The notes under the pieces were generated by a model. It was not told where the DNA came from, did not search any database, and saw nothing but the letters and a program-made list of their open reading frames with translations. A stretch of DNA of 64,000 nt, taken from positions 49,034-113,033 of the forward strand of contig MSJH02000636.1 of assembly GCA_001931875.2 (NCBI GenBank). Reading direction: 5' to 3'. Position 1 is the stretch's first letter; each line of letters opens with the position of its first letter. The position numbers and the translations under genes were made by a program. Source of the stretch: Byssochlamys sp. IMV 00236 (lineage: Eukaryota; Ascomycota; Eurotiomycetes; Eurotiales; Thermoascaceae). Positions 1 to 11,168 of this stretch are shown one piece after another.

Positions 1-961
1 ACGCGTGGATGACCACCGTGGCGCTGCTGAGGCACCTGCTGAGGTCTGGCTTGGTTCTGCAAGAGTTGCAACGGTGCTGGAGGCGGGACGGCAGACCCAG
101 GGAATGGTTCTGGAAGCGGCTGCTGATGGCCTTGGAACGGCTGCATAGGCGGTATGCCTCGAGCAAACTGAGCCTGCTGCTCAAAACGAACGCTCTCAGG
201 AATCATTTGGGCGTAAGCATCCAAGGGGATGGGAGGCATCGGTTGGCCATGCTGCGGCATAGGAGGCAACTCAGAAACAGGTGGAATCGAGACTGCAGGC
301 TGAGGAGCCGTAACTCGTTGACTTTGCGCGCGCATCTGAGCTTCAACCTCCTCCAGGCTCATCATGTTCCTGGACGCCGCCGGCGCCGGCGCCGGTGCCG
401 CCTGCGGGGGCTCTACATGAGACTTCTGTGTTGGCGTAGTTCCCCATACGCTCGACTTGGCCGTGATCTCAGGAATGTATCCTGGATCGTTGTATTTCTC
501 ATAGCCAGTCTTTTTGGGTTTCTGCACTGTAGACGTAGAAGTAGACACAGCAGCAGGTTGTTGAGGAGCAGGACTCGGCTTGTGATGTTGCAAGCTGTAC
601 CGGAACTGCTCCTCACTGAGGACATCCGATACCTGTGCGGTCTTGCCGAAGAAGTCGAAATCCTTGCCCACATCATCGGCTCCAAAGGTGTCCTCGTTGA
701 ACGCATCCTGGTCTTCGTCCAGCTGGTCGCCCAATCCGTCATAGGTATCTTCGAAATCGATTCTGTCATGAAGCGCATCAGCGACTGTAGAAAACTTGAA
801 CGACCGTAGGGCCAAACTTACGCATCATCGTCGTCGTCGTGGCCTCCAGCTTTGGCGCGAGCCACTTCGGCGAAGGGATCCGGGTTCTCAAATATACCCC
901 TCCTCCCCCCAGCGGCAGCACGATCCCTGGGAAGGGTCGTGTCGAAGCCGAAGAAGGACAT
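1..961 (-). CDS. PAT1: PAT1 decapping activator, 5' part (runs off window start)
   Basis: N-terminal part of the Pat1/topoisomerase II-associated family, a cytoplasmic P-body scaffold that binds the 3' end of deadenylated mRNA with Lsm1-7 and promotes decapping. Two exons are visible: 961-823 and 762-<1, separated by a 59-bp intron (821-763, GTAAGT...ACAG). The protein starts MSFFGFDTTLP and carries an acidic run of aspartates across the splice, then IDFEDTYDGLGDQ and DFDFFGKTAQ, the conserved N-terminal segment of fungal Pat1. A Pro/Gln/Ala-rich low-complexity region follows, typical of the disordered middle of Pat1. The globular C-terminal domain lies outside the window. A long plus-strand frame over the same bases is an antisense shadow. 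Family call is from recognised N-terminal motifs. Confidence 0.85.
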
Positions 962-2842
962 CGCAACTGACCTTAATCGGAAAGAGAACGACGAGATGAG
1001 GGTTTAGAGTGAGATTGCGTCGCCTTGTAGGGTGGTGCAGTTATGCCGTTGATATCACACACTGGCTTTGCGAAATGCCATGTGGCCCGTGCTTCTACCC
1101 ACTTTGCCGCCTCAGGCAACAGACGATTGGGAGGCTTTGCCCGTTTTGTCCGTGATACATTAAAAGAGGGATCATGATATAGCTAACCTTGGAAACTATA
1201 TATGTACACCTAGAATACTGAAAACTTTACCGGGTCATGCATAAAATAAAATACCTACGTAGCTTTTTGCTACGCTATTCTATAAACTTAATCCTTCGAC
1301 TTTCTAGCTCTCCTTACCTGAGCGCGGCTCGTCATCATCCACGGAATATACCATATCACCTTCATAGACATCCTGCTGGATTTTTATAACATTTTGGTCT
1401 CTTTTCCCTGATCCAGGAGAACTGCATGGACTGGCAGTTTTCTCCGACTGCGTAGAGATGTCCCAATCATCATATCTCATGTAATAGTTCGACACAATGT
1501 GGATAAGGCCACATCAACAACTCGTGAAAGAGAGAGTCCACAACCAGGTGCTCAATTAGAGCAGTAGCTACATATCTGTCGTATCACATCCGTGCACCTT
1601 GTGCAATTCATTAGCACGCTGGCATGTAGGTGGGACAGGTCACAGGTCACCGACAGCAACCCGCAAACAACCTGCAACTAAACAACTAGGATCTTCGAAC
1701 TAAATTATGTCCTACCGTTGTATGAAATTAGATTCTTGTATAATCGGCTTGGCAGCGCAACCTGTAATCATTGTGATTTTTCATAGAAAGATCTAGGTCA
1801 CGTTGTGGCTGGTGTAAGTAAATGTTTCACCGGAGGTTTCAGAAAGACAAAAAAAGGGGAGAGAGATAATGTTAGGAATATACAACCTGCACGCAAGAGG
1901 TTCACCCGTCGTGACAATATACTACATACTCTGTACTATGTCAGAAGAGATTATTTGATGCCAAGAATAATATGATACTGACATGGGAACTGATTTCTGA
2001 TAGGTTGACAGAATAGATACAAGAAAAGCCAATGGTAATGATGGTGGCATTAATACCCACGTTGCGGGTGTACTGTAAGAAATATTGAGATAAATGATAG
2101 TCAACATCGTTTACTAACCCCGAGCCACTGTATGTATATTTATCTACTTGCTACAGAAGACGATTGTAGCCGCACGAGGAGAGTTGAAGTTGTTGGACGA
2201 GCCAAGGGGCAAGGCTTTCCCGCATCTGACCAGGATGTCACTTTTTTAACCCACCTTAGGGCCAACGGCGGCCATTGCGCAAAAGTCTCCTTGGCCCGAG
2301 CGGCATTATTTCAATGCAAAAAAGCCAGAAGGGAAGGTTGCTGGAAAAGAAATAATTGTTCGATGGTGATTCCGTCAAGACTTAGTGGCCTCTCTCTCCG
2401 CGCCGCGTGCTCTCCCCCGTCACGGGCTGTTTGTTCTCGACCGAGTCTGGCGGAGAGGCAAGTGAGGAGCCGCCGACCCTGATCTGCCATCTCCTCATCC
2501 ACCAGTGACCACCGTATCCACCCTCTTTTTGGTATCCCTCACCCTGTGGTTAGCTTGAAAAAGGGGTTGTCTACAATCCCTTTGCTGCCACTTTTTTTCG
2601 CCATCGTTGTTTGTCGAGCGGTATTCCTCCCGTCCGACGGTCTCTCTCGTTGCTGCGCGCTTAGTTCTAGGGGGCAAGGGAGCCAGCGTTTCCTTAACAA
2701 CGTCACGGCAGCGCTTCTTCCGCCCGACCCTAGAACTAAAGTACTTTGCTCGGGTTATCTTTCCATCAGCACTCTTTCGCTCATTGCGACGAACCAGTCC
2801 GATTCAATCGTGGGTCATAGTCGACGCTACGAGACGATCGTG
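962..2842. other. Intergenic, about 1.9 kb, no supported gene
   Basis: Divergent space between PAT1 (minus) and the UBL3-like gene (plus). Only short unconnected frames occur. The last ~400 bases before 2843 are pyrimidine-rich on the plus strand, as in fungal leaders; an in-frame upstream ATG at 2546 would add 99 residues to the UBL3-like protein but these look like translated leader. Confidence 0.5.
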
Positions 2843-3737
2843 ATGGCTTCGAACGATACCCGGGAATCGGACTTGGCGGCGGAGGTCCGTGAAGGCCAAG
2901 CTCCCTCGACGGTTGATGTCTCCCAAGATAAGGACAATCAGATTCCTCAGACTCGAGAGACGGTCGAGGGCAGCAGCTCGCGGATTCAGCAGGAAGCCAG
3001 CGCCGCGATTGAGCAACCGACAACAAGTGGCGATAACACCGCACCGGCTCCTTCTGTTGCCCCAAGTGAAGCAGAGACAGCGAGGCCTACCAACGTCGCC
3101 GACTCTGAAGCGTCTGACTCAAAAGCTGCTGCGCCAGAGGGCGAATCCATGCCAGAGCAACCCGCTACTCCCTTAAAGGATGTCGAAGATGAAGGGCCAT
3201 CGCTGGTTATCACCCTTCTCTTGATCACAGGAGCGAGACACCCATTCAAGATCGACGGGAAATATCTACGAAAACGAGCAGTCAATGTTGAAGACTACGA
3301 TCCATTCCGCATGAGCGTATATACTTTGAAGGAACTCATTCTGAGAGAATGGCGACCAGGTGTGTTCCGCAGCGTCGAGTGACCTGCTGCCCTGTACACG
3401 CGGGACCGCGTACTGCAATCAGGTGGCTAATTGATTAACAGAATGGGAGCCTTGCCCATCGTCTCCAAGTTCAATTCGTCTGATTTATTTCGGCAAGCTG
3501 CTAGAAGATAAAGCCCCTTTGTCAGGTATATCTCTTGACTTAATTCGCTCAATGTATGAGGCTTACATTATCCCTTCAGACTCGAGGTTTAGTCGCGATA
3601 CCCCGAATATCGTACACATGACAATCAAGCCACAAGAAGTAGTGGATGAAGAGGATACCAAGGGTGCCAAAGCCCAGTACAGCCGGGAACGGGAAGCAAG
3701 CGAGAGAAGCCCTCGCTGCCATTGCGTTATCTTATAA
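2843..3737 (+). CDS. UBL3/MUB-like membrane-anchored ubiquitin-fold protein with C-terminal CAAX box
   Basis: Three exons, 2843-3359, 3442-3525 and 3580-3737, give 252 residues; introns of 82 and 54 bp keep the frame. Residues 1-115 are disordered and rich in S/T/E/A. A ubiquitin-like fold begins near residue 119 (LLLITGARHPFKI, then LIYFGKLLEDK and VHMTIKP) and the protein ends in CHCVIL, a CAAX box whose final Leu predicts geranylgeranylation. Animal UBL3 and plant MUB proteins have the same plan: a ubiquitin fold that is not conjugated but tethered to the plasma membrane, with no C-terminal di-Gly. Role here (membrane docking of E2 enzymes or protein sorting into vesicles) is inferred from those families. 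The ATG at 2843 is chosen because it opens the conserved frame directly; the upstream 2546 ATG is less likely. Confidence 0.82.
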
Positions 3738-4780
3738 GCAACTTTCAAGTTGTACCTGCAAAGTCTCACATGACGAGCAGTTGCAATGATCGCCGCTAAT
3801 TGCACATTACCGTGTCAGGTTACCAGTATCAGTATAGGCTGGTGGCTTCATCGGTATCAGTGGTCATTTGCACCGATCACTGTCACTACCGCAGCTTTCT
3901 TATCTTCATCTGTGGTCTGGTCAAACTTGATTGACTTGTTTCTTTTCTGTTTTCGGCTCGGATCATTTTGTTTTACCCGCGTTTTGGGAATCGCGTGTGC
4001 GGGTGCGTGTGGAAACGGCGTTTTGATCTTACTTCAGTTGCATTCCATGTATTCAATGTTTCCCTCTCTTCTTTGACATTTTCTTGCTTCTTGCATAATA
4101 TTACGTGTATGCCCCCCTTGATACCTCCCTGCGATTTGCGTTGCAAGCCCATATCAATCCCCGTACACTCAACTACCCCTCGGAACATTTGCCCACAAGT
4201 TTATCTGCATCAACCCATCAACGCACGTCTGTCTGTCCTTGTTCTGCTCTTATGCTAGGTTATATGGCAGCGTCACACCTGAAATTTTCGATTCCCAGCA
4301 CGTTTCCCCGTTCCATTGCGCTGTATCGTGTTTTCTTGAATCCGCAAATGGCTTGTCCCGTGTTTGATGTCGGTGGCCGATGAGAGACGATGGATCGTCA
4401 GTGTCTTGTCTGCCTGCCTGTACTAGATAGCCGTCTCTTCTTTATTATCCTGGTTTCCTCGAGGATCGACTGGAATGGAATTGACTGTTCACGCGTTGTG
4501 TCATCAATGCAATTTCCAAATTGTATGCTCTTGTATATCAACGAGATACGTAGAAGCAATCCCGACGCCTGCCTTCTGTATCTGTTAAAGGAAAGGCCGA
4601 TACTGGAAAAACCTGAAGATTTCTAAAGGTGTAGCATTGTATGCGTTTTATGGTACATCCGCATCCATGAAACATTGCAAGTTTGATTCATTTCCTTCCA
4701 GGTTCCCTGGCAAGTGGTAATAAAGAAGAAAGAAAAAAAGAGACTTTGCGGACATGACAAAACAACATCACCAGACAGAA
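3738..4780. other. Intergenic / 3' regions between convergent genes
   Basis: About 1 kb between the converging UBL3-like and UMP1 genes. It is T-rich on the plus strand and probably includes both 3' untranslated regions. Short open frames here have no recognisable content. Confidence 0.5.
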
Positions 4781-5541
4781 TTAAAATTCCATCTTCAATC
4801 GCTTCTCCATCTCATCATGGAATGTGGGTGGTTCTCGGAACTCGTCGCCTGTAGAACAAAGAAGATAAATATTAGTAACTGAAATAACAATAAATTGCGA
4901 GGACGAGTTGAAAAAAGAGGGACGACATACCCTGGAAGACATCCTCCCAAGCAATGTCAGCATCCCTTCCACCCAACACCAAGATATCTTCATGCAGACT
5001 GGGCTGCTTTCCACCTCCCAAAACGGCAGGACGGAACTCTCCATCCTTAACGATCTTGAGCTCCATGCCTCGTCTCACGGGTTCCGCGATACCGTACACC
5101 CGTCGTAGCGTCTCCATCTTCATGGCATCGTGCGTGGCGCGCCACGCCAGCAGGCGAGCCTCGAGCGGATGCGTCGATGTCGGGGCGGGGATGTGAGAGG
5201 CAGAAGGGGCACCGACTTGGGCGGGCAGAGTGAGGTTATCACGGAGAGTGTCGCGCAGACCGGGCGCGGAGGGGGCGCCTTTCGAGGGGTGCGGTGCGGT
5301 GATGGGCTGGTGGCTCCGGTTGGTGGTGTTGCTGGTTTGGGTTGGGTGTGCGGCTGGGGGTGCGATGCGGAGAGACTGGAAGACGGTGTTAGTATCATAG
5401 CCTCTCCCTTATTTATATTCTTGTTTGATCCTTTTTTTTATGATCATGTCCAGGGCCTTCGCGAGGGCGGGGGGTTATGTGGCAGCTATGATAGCTACCG
5501 GCGGTGGTGATGATGACGCCGGATGAGGTTGAACGTACCAT
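4781..5541 (-). CDS. UMP1: Proteasome maturation factor UMP1/POMP
   Basis: Short-lived chaperone trapped in the half-proteasome, which coordinates 20S assembly and beta-subunit maturation and is then degraded. Exons 5541-5539, 5375-4931 and 4848-4781 give 171 residues. The first coding exon is just the ATG: it is followed immediately by GTACGT, and a 163-bp intron ends in TTCCAG before SLRIAPP, the expected UMP1 N-terminus. Other conserved pieces are HPLEARLLAW, MKMETLRRVYG, RRGMELKIV, LGGRDADIAWEDVF and the closing EFREPPTFHDEMEK. Length and order agree with fungal UMP1. It converges on the UBL3-like gene and diverges from uS12m across 377 bp. Confidence 0.93.
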
Positions 5542-5918
5542 GTTGGCGATTGTTGCACTGATCTAGATAGTCCAAGCAAGAAGAGAGCTTTCTAATTTCT
5601 ATCTCTCTTCAGGATATCTCGAAAAGAAATGACAGGTATCAAATAAAAAGGCGATGGTCGTATTCGTAGGAAGCAAAGCAAGGTCCGGGACAGCTCACTT
5701 TCCCCAGGTCTGGACTGCCAGGCAGAGAGCCAGCCCGCGCGTACCAGGCAGCTCATCCGGCACAGCACAGCAGCCAAATACGCAAAAGGCCATATGCATT
5801 CACGTGACGCGGTATCTCCGTCGAAGAAGAGCCTCCGAGTCTAAATTATCGCGAAGGAGATAGAGACAGCCCTCTTCAGCCACGGAAAACCAGTACCATC
5901 GCTGGTCATTAGTCGATA
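5542..5918. promoter_or_regulatory. Divergent promoter between UMP1 and uS12m
   Basis: 377 bp shared by UMP1 (minus) and the mitochondrial ribosomal gene (plus). It contains a CACGTGA E-box-like element near 5800. No other element was identified with confidence. Confidence 0.45.
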
Positions 5919-6732
5919 ATGCCGTCCCTACTCTCCTCAATGCTGCTCCGCTCTCTGCGGACAGCCACTGCTCCTCGCCCCATGGCATTTCCCATCTCCG
6001 GCTACAAACCCTCCTCGTCCATTCTTCTCCGGACCTCGAAACCATTCACTCCAGTTCTCCGCACGCCCTTCGCCGCTGCAGCATGGTCATCGGCGCGCTC
6101 ATTCTCCAGCACTCCTCGCGCACAAGCTACATACAACCAGGTCCGAAAGGGATGTCGTGTGCCGCAGCCCACGCGTAAGCGACGATCGCCGGCGCTGCAC
6201 AACCGGCCGGAGTTGAAGGGCGTGTGTCTCAAAACGGGCATTACGAAGCCGAAGAAACCTAATTCGGGAGAGAGAAAGACTGCCAGAGTGAGATTGAGTA
6301 GTGGACGTGTGATTACGGCTTATATTCCTGGTGAAGGTCAGTTTATAATGCCCTTGCCTTTCATATCTTCTTTTTGTCAACTTGAGGGGGAGGAGCATAT
6401 GGGGATCTCATGGACCTTTAGCGTTCAGCAGATATAGTCCTAGTTGTATGCTGACACATCTATCTATAACAGGCCACAACGTCCAACAGCACAGTGTCGT
6501 CCTCGTCCGCGGTGGTAGAGCCCAGGATTGTCCCGGAGTCAAGTACCATCTTGTCCGAGGAGCATTGGATCTGGTACGTTTTCCTCATTGTTTTGAATTT
6601 GCGCTTTGAAAACCCCTCCATGAAAGCATGAGACCCTGCTTTACTAACCCGAATCGTGTTATACAGGGCGGTGTCGGTAACCGGTTGACGAGTCGTTCCA
6701 AGTACGGAACCAAGAAGCCGAAGAAGGATTAA
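5919..6732 (+). CDS. Mitochondrial small ribosomal subunit protein uS12m (MRPS12)
   Basis: Three exons, 5919-6336, 6473-6573 and 6667-6732, give 194 residues. The first ~65 residues are Ser/Arg/Ala-rich without acids, a mitochondrial presequence. The S12 core follows: [39 protein letters not shown] (the decoding-centre loop, PNSxxRK), [28 protein letters not shown] and the C-terminal [10 protein letters not shown]. uS12 sits at the decoding site of the small subunit. An alternative in-frame ATG at 5940 would shorten the leader by seven residues. Introns are 136 and 93 bp with standard ends. Confidence 0.94.
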
Positions 6733-7556
6733 ATGGCTGTTTCAAAATCGAATTAAATACTACCGTGGCGCTGGAATGATTAATTTCTCGGACGACACTG
6801 TCTGAATTGTACTATATCTATTTCGATATGATGGGTTTTGTACGACAATTCTACTACCTTATCACCTTGCGTTATGCATAAGAAAACTCTCTTGTTACCA
6901 TGGGAGAAAACAAAACCAGTGACGAACAGGAGGATTACTACCTACATCCTCTAAGAGAAGGATCCGACGATGTGACCGCTTCGCCCCAGAGGGATAGAGA
7001 TTGTCCGATAACAGATTAGTCTTCGCACGAAGCAACTCTAATGTCATGTAACTAAAGTCCATTCTTGTCCGATAGTCCGACATCAAACAAATGGGAAAAG
7101 AAACGCATTCACAAATTGTCCTATTAGAGACTATTCCAGTGATTGTGCGTCCAGTTACTGATGCGAAACTTCAAACCCTCTTCATTTTCTGTTTCCACCC
7201 AGAGTCCCTGAATTCGGACTGATCAATTAGCAAATGTGATAAACCGAAGCCCTTATATATGTACATAATGCCGAACCGATACTCCGAAGCAAAAAGAAGT
7301 AGAGCAAGGTTCGTAAAGGTAGAGATGAGCTACCACCGCCATGCAATGAATTGTTACACTTCATCACACAGGTGAATAGGTGGCCATCTGTCTCCGCAGA
7401 CGCCATATACCTTAAAAGTATTTAACCTTCCTTGAAGATACCGTGCGGTGAAACAACAGTTATACGAGCCCTACGGCCCCTTTTAAGCTTCCGCGTCGCT
7501 ATTCCAAGAGATATTATGACAACCAGAACCCCGCAGACTACCAGTAATACGGTTAG
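6733..7556. other. Intergenic, convergent 3' space
   Basis: About 0.8 kb between uS12m and the MNT1-type gene, which converge. No gene-like frame or RNA gene is seen. Confidence 0.5.
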
Positions 7557-8963
7557 TCAGTCTTGTTCATCCTCATAGCCAGCCGGCTTCTCCATGTTGT
7601 TCATCTCGAAGAATCGAGCCGTGCCTAGGGAAGGTTAGTCCGGGAACAAGACGTAACAAGACAGCAACGAGACTTACAGGAGTATCCCTTCCAATCGAAG
7701 TTGTCACTGGGATTGCAGTGGCACTTCAGGTCCAGTCGAGTCTGTTCCCCTGTGGGGCAGTGGGTGAACGGGACGTGATAGTAGCCAATCTCGTTGAAGA
7801 AGTGAATTTCGTCTCTCTTCAGCATAAGAGCGGCAGCAATCGAGTGAACGGGAGCGTCACCCCAACGCTCGTAGAAGAAACCGCCATCGTGATCCAAGGA
7901 ATCGAAGTACTCGAGGTAAGCGTCAGAACGCAGCCAGTTCAAATCGCCGATCTCAAAGTTTGACCACTGGGAAGACGTTAGCAAGTCAGACTACTCGTAG
8001 GATGCGAAAGAGGGACATACGAAGTGGCACTTGTTATAAGTCTTGCCACCGTCATCACTGAGGAAGCCGAGAGAGTTGTCCTCTGCGATATGCTCCGGGT
8101 GCTCCTTCATGAACTTCTTGACGCTGTCCCACAGCGTAGGGATGGTCTCGTAATACTCGTACAGACTCAGCACGAAGCTGTACTTCTTCTTGTTGTCCCT
8201 CATGAACTTGAAGGGGTCGAAGCTGATGTCACAGTACAGGTCAATGCTGGGCTCCACGCGCCAGTAGTAGTCAAATTGCTCCATCAATGGGTGGCGGAAA
8301 AAGAAGCCAGACTCGTAGCGGCACATGTGCCTGTAGCTGACCGAGTCACCGTAGATGATCTTGCGCTGGCCCATGTCCTCTCGAACCTTCTTGGCCTTGT
8401 CCTGGTCAATCCAGTCCGGGTAGGACCAGTGGTTCTTGGGAATAAGACCATAATGAGTCTTGCCGGACACCAGTGCGGTTGTAGTCTTCTTGAAAGTGTC
8501 GTCGAAGGGTTTGTCATTCAGGAAGACCCAATCGTAGTGGTAGTTGCGGTTGAAGCGATCCTCGACCTGTCGAATCGACTTCGCAATCTCCCACACATCC
8601 GAGTTCCTGGCCAATGTCACAAACGTAGCATTTACACGCTCGTCGGCCGGATGGGCTCCCTCTGCCTGTCCTTGAGATGGTGGCTGAGAAATACCCTGCA
8701 CGGTATCCGGTGCCTTCGACTCCTCTTTAGAGGGTTTCAGGCTAACGAGACCCGCCGTGTCGGGAAGGGGTATCGAAGATTTGGAAATAAAGAACAAAAC
8801 TGCCAGTCCCTGCGCGTCGCAAGAGCAAGGTTAGTTAAATCCGTTGACGCTCTGTCCGATCCGATTCCGATCATCACCACCGGTATCAATCGAGTGTACT
8901 CCGGGCACTTACGAAGACTGCAAAAAGGAGGTATCGAACATATCTCCCCGACCCAGCCGTCAT
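7557..8963 (-). CDS. MNT1: Alpha-1,2-mannosyltransferase, GT15 (KRE2/MNT1/KTR family)
   Basis: Golgi type II membrane enzyme that adds alpha-1,2-mannose from GDP-mannose to O-linked and N-linked glycans of cell-wall and secreted proteins. Exons 8963-8913, 8809-8021, 7966-7678 and 7624-7557 give 398 residues. A short cytosolic tail ([11 protein letters not shown]) precedes one transmembrane anchor at about residues 11-27, then a Ser/Pro/Gln stem, then the catalytic domain: [43 protein letters not shown] (the family's hallmark with the nucleophile-region Glu), [23 protein letters not shown] and [13 protein letters not shown]. Length matches the family. An in-frame ATG at 9149 would add 62 hydrophobic/basic residues; 8963 is preferred because it gives the usual short tail. 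Which family member (MNT1, KTR1, KTR4) cannot be fixed without a tree. Confidence 0.9.
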
Positions 8964-10328
8964 CTTTGCTGCGTCGTCTGTCGATGTGGCGGATAGCTCC
9001 CGGGCGGCCACTTGGCCCTTGGGACGTCGTGGCTTGCGGAGGCGAACCACGAGAAGGAGAGTTCGGGAACGAACGTTGTGAGAAAGAGAAGATGAATCAC
9101 GTTCAGAAAACGAGCGACAGAAGAGAAAAAGTAGGCACCATCGACACAAGGAGGACTGGTGGAATGTGTCAACTGGGGCGCGGGTTTTATGCTCCGATCT
9201 GACGCCGCCTGTTAGTGTCGCCCCTTCAAGATCTTAGGGAGACACGGACACGATTAGGGATCGCCTGCAAGGATCAATCAGAAACCGACCAACAGCGGCA
9301 TTGGCCGTGACACTGCCTATGGGAGCAGGAGGGAATAAACTGCCAGCTGGCCGAAGAGAAGAAGTTGGTTGTCCGATAGATGGTTAAGTTAAGTTAACCC
9401 AGGATCCTGACAAAGGGCGGGCAGTCGTTGCTCCCGCAGGCCGCGCAAACGCAGAACGCAACAATAATAAAATGCTCCAGACCAGTCAAGTGGCTTTCGC
9501 GTCTTCAGCCACATTCCCCACTGCGACTCAATAATCGATGAGCGCTAGCGAGGCGATAAATTTGGATCAATTTACTGGTAGAACGTTTCCTTTTACGCTA
9601 CTCACCTGAGACACGTTCTGATTGGTTAGTTCCTTCTATATTTGTACTACCTGGGTACAGTCGATAACTTATACATCTGATCAAAGATGTTCTGTATGAG
9701 TAAAGATAGATATATAGCTCTTCATTAGTAGCAAAGTGTGCGTGGATCTACTGAACCAATCTAAAAATATCTATCTGTGCAAAGCTAGTGATGCCCCAAT
9801 TTCCAATGAATCTTGAACATATATGTTCTCATAAAGAGAGCAAGCCCGGCAACTGATATTGGCCAAGGCTTGGAAGGTAGCTGGGAAAGTTCGATTCTCA
9901 AAAAAGGACCAACCACCCTATGCCATGTTGGAGCATACCTACAAGCAGGCCTTCCTCCTGTCGGGCTCCTCCCGCGCCTTTCTAGCTTCGCCCAAAGAGA
10001 TAAATACCTTTAGGCAGAGTTAGTTGCTAGAGAATCTAAGCCCAGCGAGCTTCGCTCCAGATGCCACAGTAAGGAGGCAACGCTCTTTAAAGAATCCGAG
10101 ATTGCTCAAGAGTAGGATTGCGGGCGAGACCATGTTCGTGGAGAAGCGTGAAACTAACGTCTAGATGTCGACATCGATGTAAGGCTTCGGTATCATAATA
10201 ATAATCTAAATGAGAGTTAATATCCAACTTGTTTGGAAACCATAGAGCTGCGAGCTACCTACCTATCGGAGGGTTGGGCATAGTGAATCAGGCACAGCCT
10301 CTTGAATTGATACTGAAGCTATTCTTAG
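8964..10328. other. Intergenic with decayed, AT-rich sequence
   Basis: Promoter side of the mannosyltransferase gene followed by AT-rich sequence without any coherent frame. An AGCGAGCTTCGCT hairpin lies near 10046. A GTTCGATTC box near 9892 was checked as a tRNA B box, but no cloverleaf fits around it. Confidence 0.4.
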
Positions 10329-10715
10329 ATGAGTAGTGAAGCTGACAAAGATGAAATCCTGGATCTATTTAACCTCGAAGAGGCTGCAATACTTCTTCGT
10401 CTTAAAGATGTCACTTCATACTAGTCTGTCTGCGATGAAATATCAAGAAATTTTAGAGCCTTAGAAAATGCTGGATACAACCAGAACAATGAACAGTTCT
10501 GCAGATTGCAAGCAGAGTTGGTCATGATACCTGCATTGGTTCAGGCACGGCGTAATGCGAACTTCCCTTTGCGGTCATCCACCAGGGGCGCTTTCAAGAA
10601 AAAACGTCCTGCCTCTATGACACCGATGAGACATGATACTGGCGCTGAGGCCCCTCGACAAGATCTCAAAATGATTCACTTATATGATTTGCGAGCTGAG
10701 ATCAATCACCCAGTC
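10329..10715 (+). pseudogene. Unidentified small gene with an in-frame stop
   Basis: A single frame opens with ATG at 10329 (MSSEADKDEILDLFNLEEAA), meets a TAG after 31 codons at about 10422, and continues in the same frame without interruption to 10715 (about 128 codons in all). The part beyond the stop is protein-like: charged, helical, with QNNEQFCRLQAEL and a basic KKKRP patch. A TAG arising from CAG by C-to-T would fit RIP-like decay nearby. I do not recognise the family. It could instead be chance coding, so confidence is low. Confidence 0.35.
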
Positions 10716-10750
10716 TGATCTCTATATTCACTGGTCGCGCTAACTGACTG

Positions 10751-11168
10751 ATGCGACGCTATACTTTCGAGCTTTTGACCTCAGACGGCACGCTGCACTC
10801 TAGCAAAACTTATGATATTGCGGATGAGAAGCGTCTTAAAATTGTGTTTAATTTCATAGTTCATCGAGTGGAAACTGCAATTAATTTGTCTCCAGCAAAC
10901 ACATCAGTCAAATGGCCTCGCACGGAAAAGGAAGAGGCAGTTAAGATTTATGCACAATATATATTTTGGGATATATTCGAGCCACTTCTGTACTGCTCAG
11001 ACGGCGAAGAAGAAGAGGAATGGCCAGATTTAAATCCTGATACCTTTGTATTGTGGGAATGAGGCATGCTGAAGTGAACTCTATCTCCTTATGGCGAGAT
11101 TGCCGCGCTGCAGCTGAAGCCTTGTACAAAGCACTGGGCTGCGTTTCCCTTCGTGGCAGGGATATCTA
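10751..11168 (+). pseudogene. Unidentified gene remnant with a frameshift
   Basis: The frame 10751-11062 (103 codons) has natural-looking composition: TFELLTSDGTLHSSKTYDI, YIFWDIFEPLLY and an acidic EEEEEWPDLNPDTF run. Just after its stop another frame continues plausibly (SISLWRDCRAAAEALYKALG) up to about 11168, suggesting a one-base slip near 11060. It is 35 bases downstream of the previous remnant and could be a second exon or neighbour of it. No known family recognised; function unknown. Confidence 0.35.

Noticed and set aside
9..809. 266-codon Arg/Leu-rich plus-strand frame
   Set aside because: Antisense to PAT1; the Arg/Leu bias mirrors Pro/Gln-rich coding on the other strand.
8024..9202. 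392-codon plus-strand open frame
   Set aside because: Exactly antisense to the mannosyltransferase exons and introns; composition is a mirror of that gene and no family motif is present.
9880..9915. GTTCGATTC resembling a tRNA B box
   Set aside because: No matching A box, acceptor stem or anticodon arm could be drawn around it.
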